A stretch of 6,489 bases of DNA, taken from assembly GCA_016782355.1 (NCBI GenBank), contig JADHYP010000078.1, positions 1 to 6,489 of the forward strand, read 5' to 3'. The position numbers and the translations under genes were made by a program. The notes under the pieces were generated by a model, which saw only the letters and a program-made list of their open reading frames with translations, was not told where the DNA came from and searched no databases. Source of the stretch: Candidatus Syntropharchaeum sp. (lineage in GTDB: Archaea; Halobacteriota; Syntropharchaeia; Alkanophagales; Methanospirareceae). Position 1 is the stretch's first letter, and the number at the start of each line of letters is the position of its first letter. Below are positions 1 through 5,958 of this stretch, in pieces.

Positions 1-1353
1 AACCACCACCTCTTTAAACACCACATACTCCGGATTATCCAAACACACTCTCACAGCCTCTTTGCCAACACTATACCGCATAGCAATATCCTTAATAGAA
101 ACTATATCACCTCCAATCTCTATCCGCATCCCCTTCAAACGTTCCACCTCTCTCTTTATCCCCTCACCCTCAATCCTCGCTAAATACCTGACCACATCAC
201 CAACTGGAACCTTTCTGCTGAACAGTATCACGGGCTGATTAAGACCAAACTCGAAATTTGCAGAATTAAAACATGCGAGATTCTTATCAATCGCCACCAG
301 CATAGTGAACGGCATAGCCCTGAGTTTTGACAACTTCCTTTTTATATATTCCTCAGTCCAGAACCCCACGATTTCAAAATAGGTTTCTATCTCCATCTCT
401 TTATGCTTGAACTTAAAATCCGGTATGAACACGGCTTTGCCCGTGAAAACCGCATCCGGCTCTCTTACCAACTCCCAGCTCTTCGATGCCGGTGAGGCTA
501 AAAACGCATTATAAAACCGTTCTTCAATGCCGCTATCAAACGTAGTCCTTGACTCTTTCTCTTTGCTCAGTAACAAATTCTTACTTCTACTGTCGCCCAT
601 CACAAAATGATAAATTCTCGGGGTAGCCCGTCTGATAACGATCTCGGCATCTATTTCCCATCCATCGCTATTGACGATCGTAGGAAGCAATTTTGCCAGC
701 GACGTGCCATACCGCTCACTCAATTTCAGCAATGACGAAGCACCTTCAACCCTTATCTTATTCCCCTCTTCAGAAATATACATCAACCCAAAGTATTTAA
801 TTGCGCGAAAAATCTCTTTATAATTGCCTTTAAACGAGACGTTCATACCCGTGGCTTTAAACAATAGAGTCTGAGCAAGTGAAAGGTTATACGACTTTAA
901 AAGCTCTTCGGGACTCAAAGACGCAAACGTATCCAATACAACTTCTGATTCTTGGTCCGCCCATAAAGATTGCTCTAAATCATCAACGGAAATGTTCAGT
1001 TTCTTTGCAACAGTTTCAATCACAGCCCCTCTTTCTTTTCCATTCGTGACTTTTTTGCTACTCGCCTCCTCAAAGACTACCTTCCTTGCCAACACGGGTT
1101 CAACGGTAAACTTCGACTCGAAGACGCACTTCCGCTCTAAGAGCGTTCTCAAGCCCCTTACACGTTTGAAATTCAATCCATGTTCAAACTCCGCAAGTAT
1201 TTCATCTATTTCGCTCTTCTTTTTACCTGCAAAATTACTATAAATTTCTATAAGCTCCTCAGCCAATTCCAACTGCTCTTCGTCTATCTGAACGAACTCA
1301 GGATATATTCTGTCCTTTTTCAACTTCGTTACGAGTAGTTCACTTGGTAACAC
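1..1353 (-). CDS. bax1: Bax1, XPB-partner nuclease (DUF790 family), 3' end beyond window
   Basis: Bax1 is the structure-specific endonuclease that binds archaeal XPB and cuts DNA at bubbles or forks in a nucleotide-excision-repair-like process. The frame is open for 451 codons with no stop, so the C-terminus lies beyond the left edge. The start is a GTG giving (M)LPSELL, the conserved beginning of this family; the ribosome site before it is weak, so the start rests on family conservation. The N-terminal half is helical and charged. The nuclease-like core shows GDSR (253-256), DSGIEERF (273-280), then PDF (311-313) leading to EIVGFW (327-332) and EEYIKRKL (334-341), and a strand LVAIDKN (352-358). 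D312, E327 and the lysine after the strand are candidate PD-(D/E)XK-like residues; that assignment is inference. The gene starts 14 bases after the antitoxin candidate, so it is probably co-transcribed and translated with it. The family call is confident; the cleavage role is carried over from characterised relatives. Confidence 0.9.
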   Translation of the reverse strand, partial: MLPSELLVTKLKKDRIYPEFVQIDEEQLELAEELIEIYSNFAGKKKSEIDEILAEFEHGLNFKRVRGLRTLLERKCVFESKFTVEPVLARKVVFEEASSKKVTNGKERGAVIETVAKKLNISVDDLEQSLWADQESEVVLDTFASLSPEELLKSYNLSLAQTLLFKATGMNVSFKGNYKEIFRAIKYFGLMYISEEGNKIRVEGASSLLKLSERYGTSLAKLLPTIVNSDGWEIDAEIVIRRATPRIYHFVMGDSRSKNLLLSKEKESRTTFDSGIEERFYNAFLASPASKSWELVREPDAVFTGKAVFIPDFKFKHKEMEIETYFEIVGFWTEEYIKRKLSKLRAMPFTMLVAIDKNLACFNSANFEFGLNQPVILFSRKVPVGDVVRYLARIEGEGIKREVERLKGMRIEIGGDIVSIKDIAMRYSVGKEAVRVCLDNPEYVVFKEVVV

Positions 1354-1367
1354 TTCTTCTTATTGCT

Positions 1368-1580
1368 TTAAGAGGAAACGAGAACCATTTTTTTCTCTTT
1401 CACGCGCTCAAAAGTTTCCGGGTCTACGGCGACTTCCACGATATCTTCTTTCACGATAAGTTTTGCGTCTACTTCTTCCAGAAGTTCCGCCTCTAAATCC
1501 CATTCTTCAATCTCGAAAAGCCCTTCAGGCACGGAATTTAAATCCTCAACGCTTCTTATCTTCACCTTTTTCATTGCCAT
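1368..1580 (-). CDS. Small acidic protein, likely antitoxin of the BrnT-like toxin
   Basis: A 70-residue protein that I do not recognise as a named family. It begins MAMKKVKIRS; a second ATG two codons in (1572-1574) is an equally possible start, and a GGGA just upstream fits that one slightly better. The sequence is strongly acidic, with about 19 Asp/Glu against about 10 Lys/Arg, and includes the segment FEIEEWDLEAELLEEVDAK (22-40) followed by a strand-rich part ending VDPETFERVKEKK. No ribbon-helix-helix or helix-turn-helix is obvious. It starts 11 bases after the stop of a basic BrnT-like protein, and toxin first, antitoxin second is the BrnT/BrnA order. Opposite charge, small size and tight coupling support an antitoxin role by inference only. 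It could instead be a small partner or regulator of the downstream Bax1. Confidence 0.65.
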   Translation of the reverse strand: MAMKKVKIRSVEDLNSVPEGLFEIEEWDLEAELLEEVDAKLIVKEDIVEVAVDPETFERVKEKKMVLVSS

Positions 1581-1591
1581 TTCCCTATTTT

Positions 1592-1852
1592 TTATTTCGT
1601 CTTCTTTCGATATAAACTTTTTTCATCATCAGTGCTTTCTCTTGCTGTAACCAGAAAATATACTTCTCCTCTTCGCTTTAAGACCAGGGTCAGGTATCTC
1701 CCCGCATCGGTCTTGCCATAGAGAACGTATCTCTCTTTTGTCTTTTTCAAAAAAGGGGGATGGTTTAACATCTGAAGAATCTCCCTTTTATCAACGTCAT
1801 GCTTGGATATATGCTTTTCTGCGCTCTTTGTTACTGCTACTCTTAACTTCAT
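1592..1852 (-). CDS. BrnT-like / RelE-fold toxin candidate
   Basis: An 86-residue basic protein whose second half follows the BrnT toxin pattern: RYVLYGKTDAGRYL (41-54), a strand pair around LTLVLKRRGEVYFL, then VTARES (68-73) and DEKSLYRKK (76-84). The N-terminal part, SAEKHISKHDVDKREILQML (10-29), resembles the helix of BrnT that precedes the sheet, although the usual initial tryptophan-aspartate is missing. BrnT proteins are ribonucleases of the RelE fold that inhibit translation; the related DUF4258 family is the main alternative. I chose the ATG at 1850-1852 over a TTG six bases upstream because an AGAGGGG ribosome site lies nine bases before the ATG and would be too close to the TTG. 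It begins 48 bases after XPB and is followed by its likely antitoxin. Activity is not shown by sequence alone. Confidence 0.72.
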   Translation of the reverse strand: MKLRVAVTKSAEKHISKHDVDKREILQMLNHPPFLKKTKERYVLYGKTDAGRYLTLVLKRRGEVYFLVTARESTDDEKSLYRKKTK

Positions 1853-1861
1853 TTGCAAAAA

Positions 1862-1868
1862 CCCCTCT
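1862..1868 (-). promoter_or_regulatory. Ribosome binding site of the BrnT-like gene
   Basis: Read on the minus strand this is AGAGGGG, close to the archaeal anti-Shine-Dalgarno complement, nine bases before the ATG at 1852. It decides the start: the in-frame TTG at 1856-1858 would leave only three bases of spacing. Confidence 0.55.
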
Positions 1869-1871
1869 TAT

Positions 1872-1899
1872 AAAGAAAAGTTGATCAAAGATTTTCTTT
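1872..1899 (-). promoter_or_regulatory. Inverted repeat with central TTGATCAA between XPB and the toxin gene
   Basis: Immediately after the XPB stop codon there is a perfect 8-base inverted repeat (AAAGAAAA at 1872-1879, TTTTCTTT at 1892-1899) whose 12-base spacer contains the 8-base palindrome TTGATCAA (1881-1888). On the minus-strand transcript this could fold as a weak A-U hairpin, acting as an attenuator or processing site, or the double-stranded palindrome could be an operator for autoregulation of the toxin pair. The arms are low-complexity, so chance is a real alternative. Confidence 0.3.
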
Positions 1900-1900
1900 C

Positions 1901-3256
1901 TTATTCCGACGTCTTAGCTTCCGTGCCTTTGCGTCTCCTTGCTATTCCCATCTCAGTCGTCCGTTTTGATACGATTTCGTAAAGTATTGCAAGTTTCCCT
2001 TCTTTTTTTCTCAATATCCTACCCAATCGCTGCTTATATTCCCTTTTACTACCGGTACCACTAAGTATAACACCAACCGAAGCCTCGGGAACGTCAATGC
2101 CCTCTTCCAGAACCTTAGAGGTTACTACCACCTTATATTTCCCCTCCCGGAAATTATTCAGTATTTCCGCACGCTCCTCTTTGTGTGTAGTATGCGTAAT
2201 TGCAGGTATGAGGAACTCCTTTGAAATTGCATAGACTAACGAATTATGCTCGGTAAATATTATCATTCGCTTGCCGAAATGGTTATTCAGGATTTCAGAA
2301 AGAGCATTTAACTTCGATTCTGAGTTTAACGCTATTCCTCTCGCTCTGTTTCTCGCCAGCAAAGCTTCTCTCGCTTTTGCGTCACGACCACTTCTCATAA
2401 CGAGCAATCTGAAATCCGTAGGTGATTTCAGTATTATCTTCTTCTTTTTCAAGAAATCGGTGAATATGGCATGGTATTTTTCGTATTCCGCCCGTTCTTC
2501 CGCGGTTAAATCGGTAACGATTTTTCTTGTTTCATATTCAGCCAAATGCTTCCCGCTAAGTTTATCTATGCCTATCTCATAAACCTTACCTCCAATCAAT
2601 CTTTCAAGCTCTTTATGGAGTCCATCTTCTCGTTCATACGTTGCCGTTAATCCCAGCCGGTAAGGAGCAATAAACAGCTCTGCTATGTTCGCATAGCCCG
2701 GGGATGGCAGATGGTGAACCTCATCGAAAATCAGGAGAAGAAACCTGTTTCCAAGCTCTTCAGCCCTTAAATATGCGGTATCGTAAGTTGATACGGTTAT
2801 TGGCTTTAATAAATGCCCTTCGCCGCTGTATGTGCCGACTTCAATGCCAAATTTGTTCTCCAATTCCTTCTTCCATTGCTGAACTAACTCTAAAGTTGGC
2901 ACTACCACCAGTGCAGGAACGTTCAGCACTGAAATCGCCTTTAGTCCTATTATCGTCTTGCCGGCACCGGTAGGTAAGACCAGAACGCCATTCCTTGTTT
3001 GCAGCCATTTATTTAAAGCATCCTTCTGGTAGTCGTGCAGTGTCAAATTGCAGGTTAAATTCTGCATGGGCATTAAATCCTGAACGTTATCCTCGTAATC
3101 GAGATTAGATAATTTTAGGTAGTCTATCAAATCCGTATAGAACATAGGCAAGCATCTAAAACACCCCACTCTATTATCCCAAACGGTATGTGGCAGCTTG
3201 AAATTGCTCTTTACTACTATTGTTCCTTTTTCATAGCTTAATTTTATCACTTCCAC
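1901..3256 (-). CDS. xpb: XPB/Rad25-type DNA helicase
   Basis: A 451-residue superfamily 2 DNA-dependent ATPase, the archaeal homologue of the TFIIH subunit XPB, acting in DNA repair together with Bax1. The N-terminal ~70 residues fit the damage-recognition domain. Helicase motifs follow in order: the Q-motif region LHDYQKDAL (73-81), Walker A LPTGAGKT (94-101), the DEVH box (178-181), GLTAT (202-206), then the XPB-specific RED triplet (209-211), which separates it from generic SF2 helicases. A basic thumb-like insertion lies around 255-305. Domain 2 carries IIFTEHN (332-338), SKVLEEGIDVP (380-390) and motif VI QRLGRILR (409-416). The length matches archaeal XPB. The start codon is GTG with no clear ribosome site; a TAG lies in frame five codons upstream, so the start cannot move far up, while the GTG two codons later is possible. 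It is separated from Bax1 here by two small genes. Confidence 0.96.
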   Translation of the reverse strand: MEVIKLSYEKGTIVVKSNFKLPHTVWDNRVGCFRCLPMFYTDLIDYLKLSNLDYEDNVQDLMPMQNLTCNLTLHDYQKDALNKWLQTRNGVLVLPTGAGKTIIGLKAISVLNVPALVVVPTLELVQQWKKELENKFGIEVGTYSGEGHLLKPITVSTYDTAYLRAEELGNRFLLLIFDEVHHLPSPGYANIAELFIAPYRLGLTATYEREDGLHKELERLIGGKVYEIGIDKLSGKHLAEYETRKIVTDLTAEERAEYEKYHAIFTDFLKKKKIILKSPTDFRLLVMRSGRDAKAREALLARNRARGIALNSESKLNALSEILNNHFGKRMIIFTEHNSLVYAISKEFLIPAITHTTHKEERAEILNNFREGKYKVVVTSKVLEEGIDVPEASVGVILSGTGSKREYKQRLGRILRKKEGKLAILYEIVSKRTTEMGIARRRKGTEAKTSE

Positions 3257-3288
3257 TTCAGATAAAACTAATGGTTTCTTTGGTAAAG

Positions 3289-3340
3289 CTTTCTTTTCCG
3301 CGTAGCGTTTTGATTAAACTTCTTAAAGTTTGAAAGAAAG
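3289..3340 (-). other. Nested inverted repeats in the gap before XPB
   Basis: The 86-base gap between the 138-residue gene and XPB holds an outer 8-base perfect inverted repeat (CTTTCTTT at 3289-3296, AAAGAAAG at 3333-3340) and, inside it, a 6-base stem AAACTT/AAGTTT with a four-base loop (3316-3331). It is AT-rich and has no clean T-tract on the transcribed strand, so calling it a terminator would be weak. It might mark a transcript boundary or processing point before XPB. Confidence 0.25.
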
Positions 3341-3342
3341 GT

Positions 3343-3759
3343 TTATCTACAATCCTCCAATATCTCCTCCGAATTTCCCATCACAAATTCTTTTATAATT
3401 TCTAACTCTTGACACCGCTCAAATCGGTCTTCGGTCCTTTTTAGTATCTCCTCAACGGTTAGTGCAGGTGCCATTTTTATATAATCCAGAACGTAATGTA
3501 AATACCACGCCTTTACGTATTCGCTCCCTTTTTGACGCTGCAAAAATACTACCTGAAGATACTTCGGGATTTTCATTATCCTTCTATAATCGCGAACACT
3601 AACTAATTCTAAAATTATCTCTTCTCCTTCGCGCTCGCAGAACTCCATAAACTCCGGACATTCTTCGGGAAAGTCACTCAGATGATTCACAAAGTTCGAT
3701 ATTTCTCCGGGTAGCCCCGTCTTCTCCGCCCATTTATTATGAATTTCCCACTTTGGCAT
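3343..3759 (-). CDS. Unrecognised 138-residue helical protein
   Basis: I do not recognise a named family. The protein begins MPKWEIHNKWAEKTGLP and appears almost entirely alpha-helical and soluble, with no signal peptide or membrane segment. Aromatic and histidine residues recur: H7, W10, H26 followed by D29, then WYLHYVLDY (85-93) with H88 and D92. The spaced His/Asp residues could bind a metal, as in HD-like helical proteins, but no complete HD signature is visible, so this is only a suggestion. Four cysteines (34, 41, 116, 137) are not arranged as a zinc site. The ATG lies nine bases after the stop of the winged-helix gene, so the two are almost certainly co-transcribed. An 86-base gap separates it from XPB. 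A function in repair can be argued only from position. Confidence 0.8.
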   Translation of the reverse strand: MPKWEIHNKWAEKTGLPGEISNFVNHLSDFPEECPEFMEFCEREGEEIILELVSVRDYRRIMKIPKYLQVVFLQRQKGSEYVKAWYLHYVLDYIKMAPALTVEEILKRTEDRFERCQELEIIKEFVMGNSEEILEDCR

Positions 3760-3768
3760 GTTATGGAA

Positions 3769-4260
3769 CTATCTTGAGAGGAGTTCGTGGAGGGGAAGAC
3801 ATTCTATAAGCTCCATGCCCTCAGCATTCACGGTAGCATCAGCACCCGATGGAGTCACTTTCGTAGCTAACCTGTAGTGCCTCTTTGCCCTGCTCCCTTT
3901 CCTCATCAAAATACCCTTTGAATGCATATTTGCTAAATACGTTGATAACGTGCTGATGCTTACGTTCTCCCCATAAGCTTCTTCGTATATTTTCATTACC
4001 TGTGAAGAAGTGAACCAATCCGTTGGTGACCTTTTATCATATCTCAAAAAATATGCCAATCTTTCTTTTATCGTGAGGTCCTCGCGTTCAGCATCAGAAG
4101 GGTCACAAACGGAAGGCGATGGAAGTTGTTCCTCCAAAAATTTTACTATGCTTCTTATCGTGGAGGGCTTAAATGATTCGTTAAATGAATCCCCCTCGCG
4201 TTCCATAGAGGTCTTCATCCCTTCTTCATCTATCACTTCCACCCGCACCTTCGCCGCCAT
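3769..4260 (-). CDS. Winged-helix DNA-binding protein, possible operon regulator
   Basis: A 163-residue protein with a central winged helix-turn-helix. Helices are visible at TIKERLAYFLRY (63-74) and WFTSSQVMKIYEEAYG (82-97), then a recognition-helix-like SISTLSTYLANMHSKGIL (101-118) and a basic wing MRKGSRAKRHYRL (119-131). The first ~60 residues and the last ~30 are less ordered and give no domain match that I can see. This architecture is typical of archaeal transcription regulators, or of small DNA-binding subunits; no ligand domain is evident. It is the first gene of the minus-strand run, with a strong TATA-like box and a GGTG-type ribosome site upstream, and the next gene follows after nine bases. 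As first gene it may control its own run, which includes XPB. The specific target is unknown. Confidence 0.82.
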   Translation of the reverse strand: MAAKVRVEVIDEEGMKTSMEREGDSFNESFKPSTIRSIVKFLEEQLPSPSVCDPSDAEREDLTIKERLAYFLRYDKRSPTDWFTSSQVMKIYEEAYGENVSISTLSTYLANMHSKGILMRKGSRAKRHYRLATKVTPSGADATVNAEGMELIECLPLHELLSR

Positions 4261-4266
4261 CTTCGC

Positions 4267-4285
4267 CTTTCACCTTTTCACCTTT
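4267..4285 (-). promoter_or_regulatory. Tandem GGTGAAA-type ribosome site of the winged-helix gene
   Basis: On the minus strand the leader reads as two consecutive AAAAGGTG units followed by AAAGG before the ATG at 4260. GGTG matches part of the archaeal anti-Shine-Dalgarno complement; the closer copy ends ten bases from the ATG. The duplication means two possible ribosome contacts. Confidence 0.45.
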
Positions 4286-4315
4286 TCAGTGAATAAATGA
4301 ACTTATAATTCAAAG

Positions 4316-4327
4316 TTATATATAAAG
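4316..4327 (-). promoter_or_regulatory. Archaeal TATA box for the winged-helix gene
   Basis: The minus strand reads CTTTATATATAA, a near-ideal archaeal TATA element. A start site about 25 bases downstream would fall near 4295, leaving a leader of about 35 bases that contains the GGTG ribosome site. This is the best-looking promoter in the window and probably drives the minus-strand run. Confidence 0.6.
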
Positions 4328-4424
4328 CATACGCAAAAGGAAAGAAAAACGCCACCATTTCCTGTGGAGAGAAGTAGTGAAAAGATGAAAAGAAGTATGT
4401 CATAACGAAAAAGTATTTGTTTAC

Positions 4425-4451
4425 CGCCGAGATCGCGGAGAGCGCTGAGAT
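4425..4451. repeat. Three tandem 9-base units CGCnGAGAn (left arm)
   Basis: CGCCGAGAT, CGCGGAGAG and CGCTGAGAT follow one another without gaps. They form the core of the left inverted arm of the element. Confidence 0.65.
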
Positions 4452-4487
4452 GACGGAAAAAGAGAGACTCAACAGGATTGCTCCCCT

Positions 4488-4544
4488 ACCTGAGACTTTC
4501 AGGTTGCAAAGTCTGCTTACTGATCAATGTCAATGTCCTGAAAG
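4488..4544. other. Overlapping alternative stem segments inside the element
   Basis: One short stretch can pair in three mutually exclusive ways: ACCTGA with TCAGGT (4488-4493 / 4499-4504), GACTTT with AAAGTC (4494-4499 / 4508-4513), and CTTTCAGG with CCTGAAAG (4496-4503 / 4537-4544). This would allow a switching fold if the region is transcribed; no evidence of transcription is visible, and it lies upstream of the dnaJ promoter I favour. Confidence 0.35.
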
Positions 4545-4578
4545 ACAATATTCGCTGAATGGTAAACGATTTTCCTGA

Positions 4579-4605
4579 CTCTCTGTGTTCTCTGCGGGCT
4601 CAGCG
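4579..4605. repeat. Three degenerate 9-base units (right arm, inverted)
   Basis: On the minus strand these read CGCTGAGCC, CGCAGAGAA and CACAGAGAG, the diverged inverted counterpart of the units at 4425-4451, in the same order and phase. Confidence 0.55.
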
Positions 4606-4620
4606 GTAAACAAGTACAAG

Positions 4621-4640
4621 AAAAAAGTTATAGCATAAAG
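4621..4640 (+). promoter_or_regulatory. Probable dnaJ promoter (purine BRE plus TATA-like box)
   Basis: A run of A residues followed by GTTATAGCATAAAG resembles a BRE and TATA element. A start about 25 bases on would give a leader of roughly 15 bases before the GTG at 4672, containing GGGGG (4662-4666) as a ribosome site. It begins just outside the inverted-repeat element. Confidence 0.4.
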
Positions 4641-4671
4641 GACAAATAATTCTTTAATAGCGGGGGACGAA

Positions 4672-5928
4672 GTGAAATTGGCAGCAAAGGGAGATTACTA
4701 CGGAACTTTAGGCGTGGATAGAGGGGCATCGAAGGAAGAAATAAAGCGTGCGTATCGGAGATTGGCGAAGAAATATCATCCGGATTTGAATAAAGATAAC
4801 TCAAAGGAGTCGGAGGAGAAGTTTAAAGTGGTATCCGAAGCGTATGAGGTGCTATCCGACCCTCAGAAGAGGGTAAATTACGATAGGTTTGGGCATGCGG
4901 GTGTTGACTTTGGTCCCGGGGGATTTGACTGGTCAAATTTTACACGGTTCGATGATGTAGAGGACATATTTGGTGATTTGTTAAGAGACTTATTTGGCGG
5001 TAATTTCGGATTCAGTAGAAGCAGAGGCGGTGGCGTGCACGCAGGCATGGGCAATTCCATATTTGAGCAGTTCTTCGGTGGAGCCGGATATACGGGTGCT
5101 GGGGAAAGATATAGACCCAGACCTGAGAGGGGAAGCGACATCGGATATGACCTCGAGATAGACCTTGAGGATGCAGTGAAAGGAATGGAGAAGGGGATAA
5201 GCATTTCTAAGGAGGAGAGATGTCCTGATTGCGAAGGAACCGGCGCTTCGGGTGGCGGGCTACGAACTTGTTCCGCGTGCGGTGGAAGCGGTCAAGTAAA
5301 AAAAGTGCAAAGAATGGGGTTTGCTCAATTCGTCTCCGTCTCTACCTGTCCTCGATGCGGCGGAAGAGGGAAAGTAATAGAGAAGCCCTGCGAGAATTGC
5401 GATGGACGCGGTAAAATTAGCGTAAATAAGCGAATATCAGTGCGGATACCCGCGGGTGTGGATACCGGAAACAGATTAAGGATTGCGGGTGAAGGGGAAG
5501 CGGGGGGAAGAGGCGGACCACCGGGCGATTTGTACGTGGTGATACGTGTAAGAGAACATGAATTCTTCAGAAGGGAGGGGAACAACTTATTTTGCGAAGT
5601 TCCCGTTCGCTTTGCGCAGGTAGCACTTGGCGGTGAGATAGAGGTAAGGACGATAGATGGAGAGAAGGCAAGAATAAAACTACCTGTCGGTACACAGTCA
5701 GGCACGGTTTTCCGGCTGAAGACCAAAGGAATGCCGGATTTGAAAGGCTACGGCAGAGGAAACATGCTGGTGAAAGTGGATGTAGTAACGCCGGGTAAAC
5801 TGAGTAAAAGGCAAAAAGAATTGCTACGTGAATTTGATAAGGAGGGGCAAGAGCAAGAAGAGGGAGAAAAGGAAGTTAAAGGTTCCTTCTGGCGTAACAA
5901 AAACAAAAGTAGAAGTAACGTTAATTAA
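4672..5928 (+). CDS. dnaJ: Chaperone protein DnaJ (Hsp40)
   Basis: DnaJ is the co-chaperone that binds unfolded proteins and stimulates the ATPase of DnaK in the cytoplasm. This 418-residue protein is a complete class I (type A) member. The J domain spans about 8-72 with the essential HPD at 36-38. A glycine/phenylalanine-rich linker covers about 73-147. The zinc domain has all four CxxCxGxG repeats: CPDCEGTG (184-191), CSACGGSG (200-207), CPRCGGRG (226-233) and CENCDGRG (240-247). C-terminal substrate-binding domains follow to about 375, and the tail is highly charged. The length is slightly above the usual ~375, owing to a longer linker and tail. The start is GTG, supported by the GGGGG site five bases upstream and by the J-domain distance. 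No dnaK or grpE is adjacent here; the left neighbour is divergent and aIF5B follows after 30 bases. Confidence 0.97.
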   Translation: MKLAAKGDYYGTLGVDRGASKEEIKRAYRRLAKKYHPDLNKDNSKESEEKFKVVSEAYEVLSDPQKRVNYDRFGHAGVDFGPGGFDWSNFTRFDDVEDIFGDLLRDLFGGNFGFSRSRGGGVHAGMGNSIFEQFFGGAGYTGAGERYRPRPERGSDIGYDLEIDLEDAVKGMEKGISISKEERCPDCEGTGASGGGLRTCSACGGSGQVKKVQRMGFAQFVSVSTCPRCGGRGKVIEKPCENCDGRGKISVNKRISVRIPAGVDTGNRLRIAGEGEAGGRGGPPGDLYVVIRVREHEFFRREGNNLFCEVPVRFAQVALGGEIEVRTIDGEKARIKLPVGTQSGTVFRLKTKGMPDLKGYGRGNMLVKVDVVTPGKLSKRQKELLREFDKEGQEQEEGEKEVKGSFWRNKNKSRSNVN

Positions 5929-5946
5929 CTAACGGTTGAAGGATGA

Positions 5947-5953
5947 GAGGTGA
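5947..5953 (+). promoter_or_regulatory. Ribosome binding site of aIF5B
   Basis: GAGGTGA lies five bases before the ATG at 5959, a near-consensus archaeal site. It favours the ATG over the in-frame GTG at 5950-5952, which is itself part of the site. Confidence 0.6.
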
Positions 5954-5958
5954 AAGAC

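Larger units (their letters stand above)
4413..4617. repeat. ~205-bp element with imperfect terminal inverted repeats
   Basis: The outer 49 bases at the left (4413-4461) match the reverse complement of the right end (4569-4617) at about 36 of 49 positions, including an 11-base perfect block TTGTTTACCGC (left copy 4417-4427). Inside lie further inverted segments, notably CTTTCAGG (4496-4503) with CCTGAAAG (4537-4544). No coding frame, transposase or clear target-site duplication is seen. It could be a miniature transposable element, a dispersed palindromic repeat or a structured RNA. The GAGA-rich 9-base units resemble repeats I recall as widespread in prokaryotic intergenic DNA. Confidence 0.6.
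4261..4671. other. Divergent intergenic region
   Basis: About 410 bases with no convincing gene. From left to right it holds the ribosome site and TATA box of the winged-helix gene, then a roughly 205-bp inverted-repeat element (4413-4617), then the promoter and ribosome site of dnaJ. No tRNA, rRNA or CRISPR pattern is visible. A 64-codon open frame on the minus strand crosses the repeat and the promoter and is not believed. Confidence 0.7.

Noticed and set aside
992..1243. 83-codon plus-strand open frame
   Set aside because: It lies entirely opposite the Bax1 frame, which matches a known family throughout; the product is low-complexity Ser/Phe/Leu typical of an antisense shadow.
4278..4472. 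64-codon minus-strand open frame with a hydrophobic, phenylalanine-rich product
   Set aside because: It overlaps the inverted-repeat arm and the TATA box of the winged-helix gene, has no ribosome site, and its composition reflects AT-rich non-coding DNA.
4413..4617. CRISPR array or tRNA within the intergenic repeats
   Set aside because: The 9-base units are adjacent with no spacers, and no cloverleaf or T-loop signature is visible.
5325..5726. 133-codon minus-strand open frame opposite dnaJ
   Set aside because: Antisense to the zinc and substrate-binding domains of DnaJ; proline/serine-rich product with no recognisable features.
5920..5929. 10-base palindrome GTTAATTAAC over the dnaJ stop codon
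   Set aside because: Short and AT-rich, partly coding; no following T-tract and the next gene is close, so neither a terminator nor an operator is supported.
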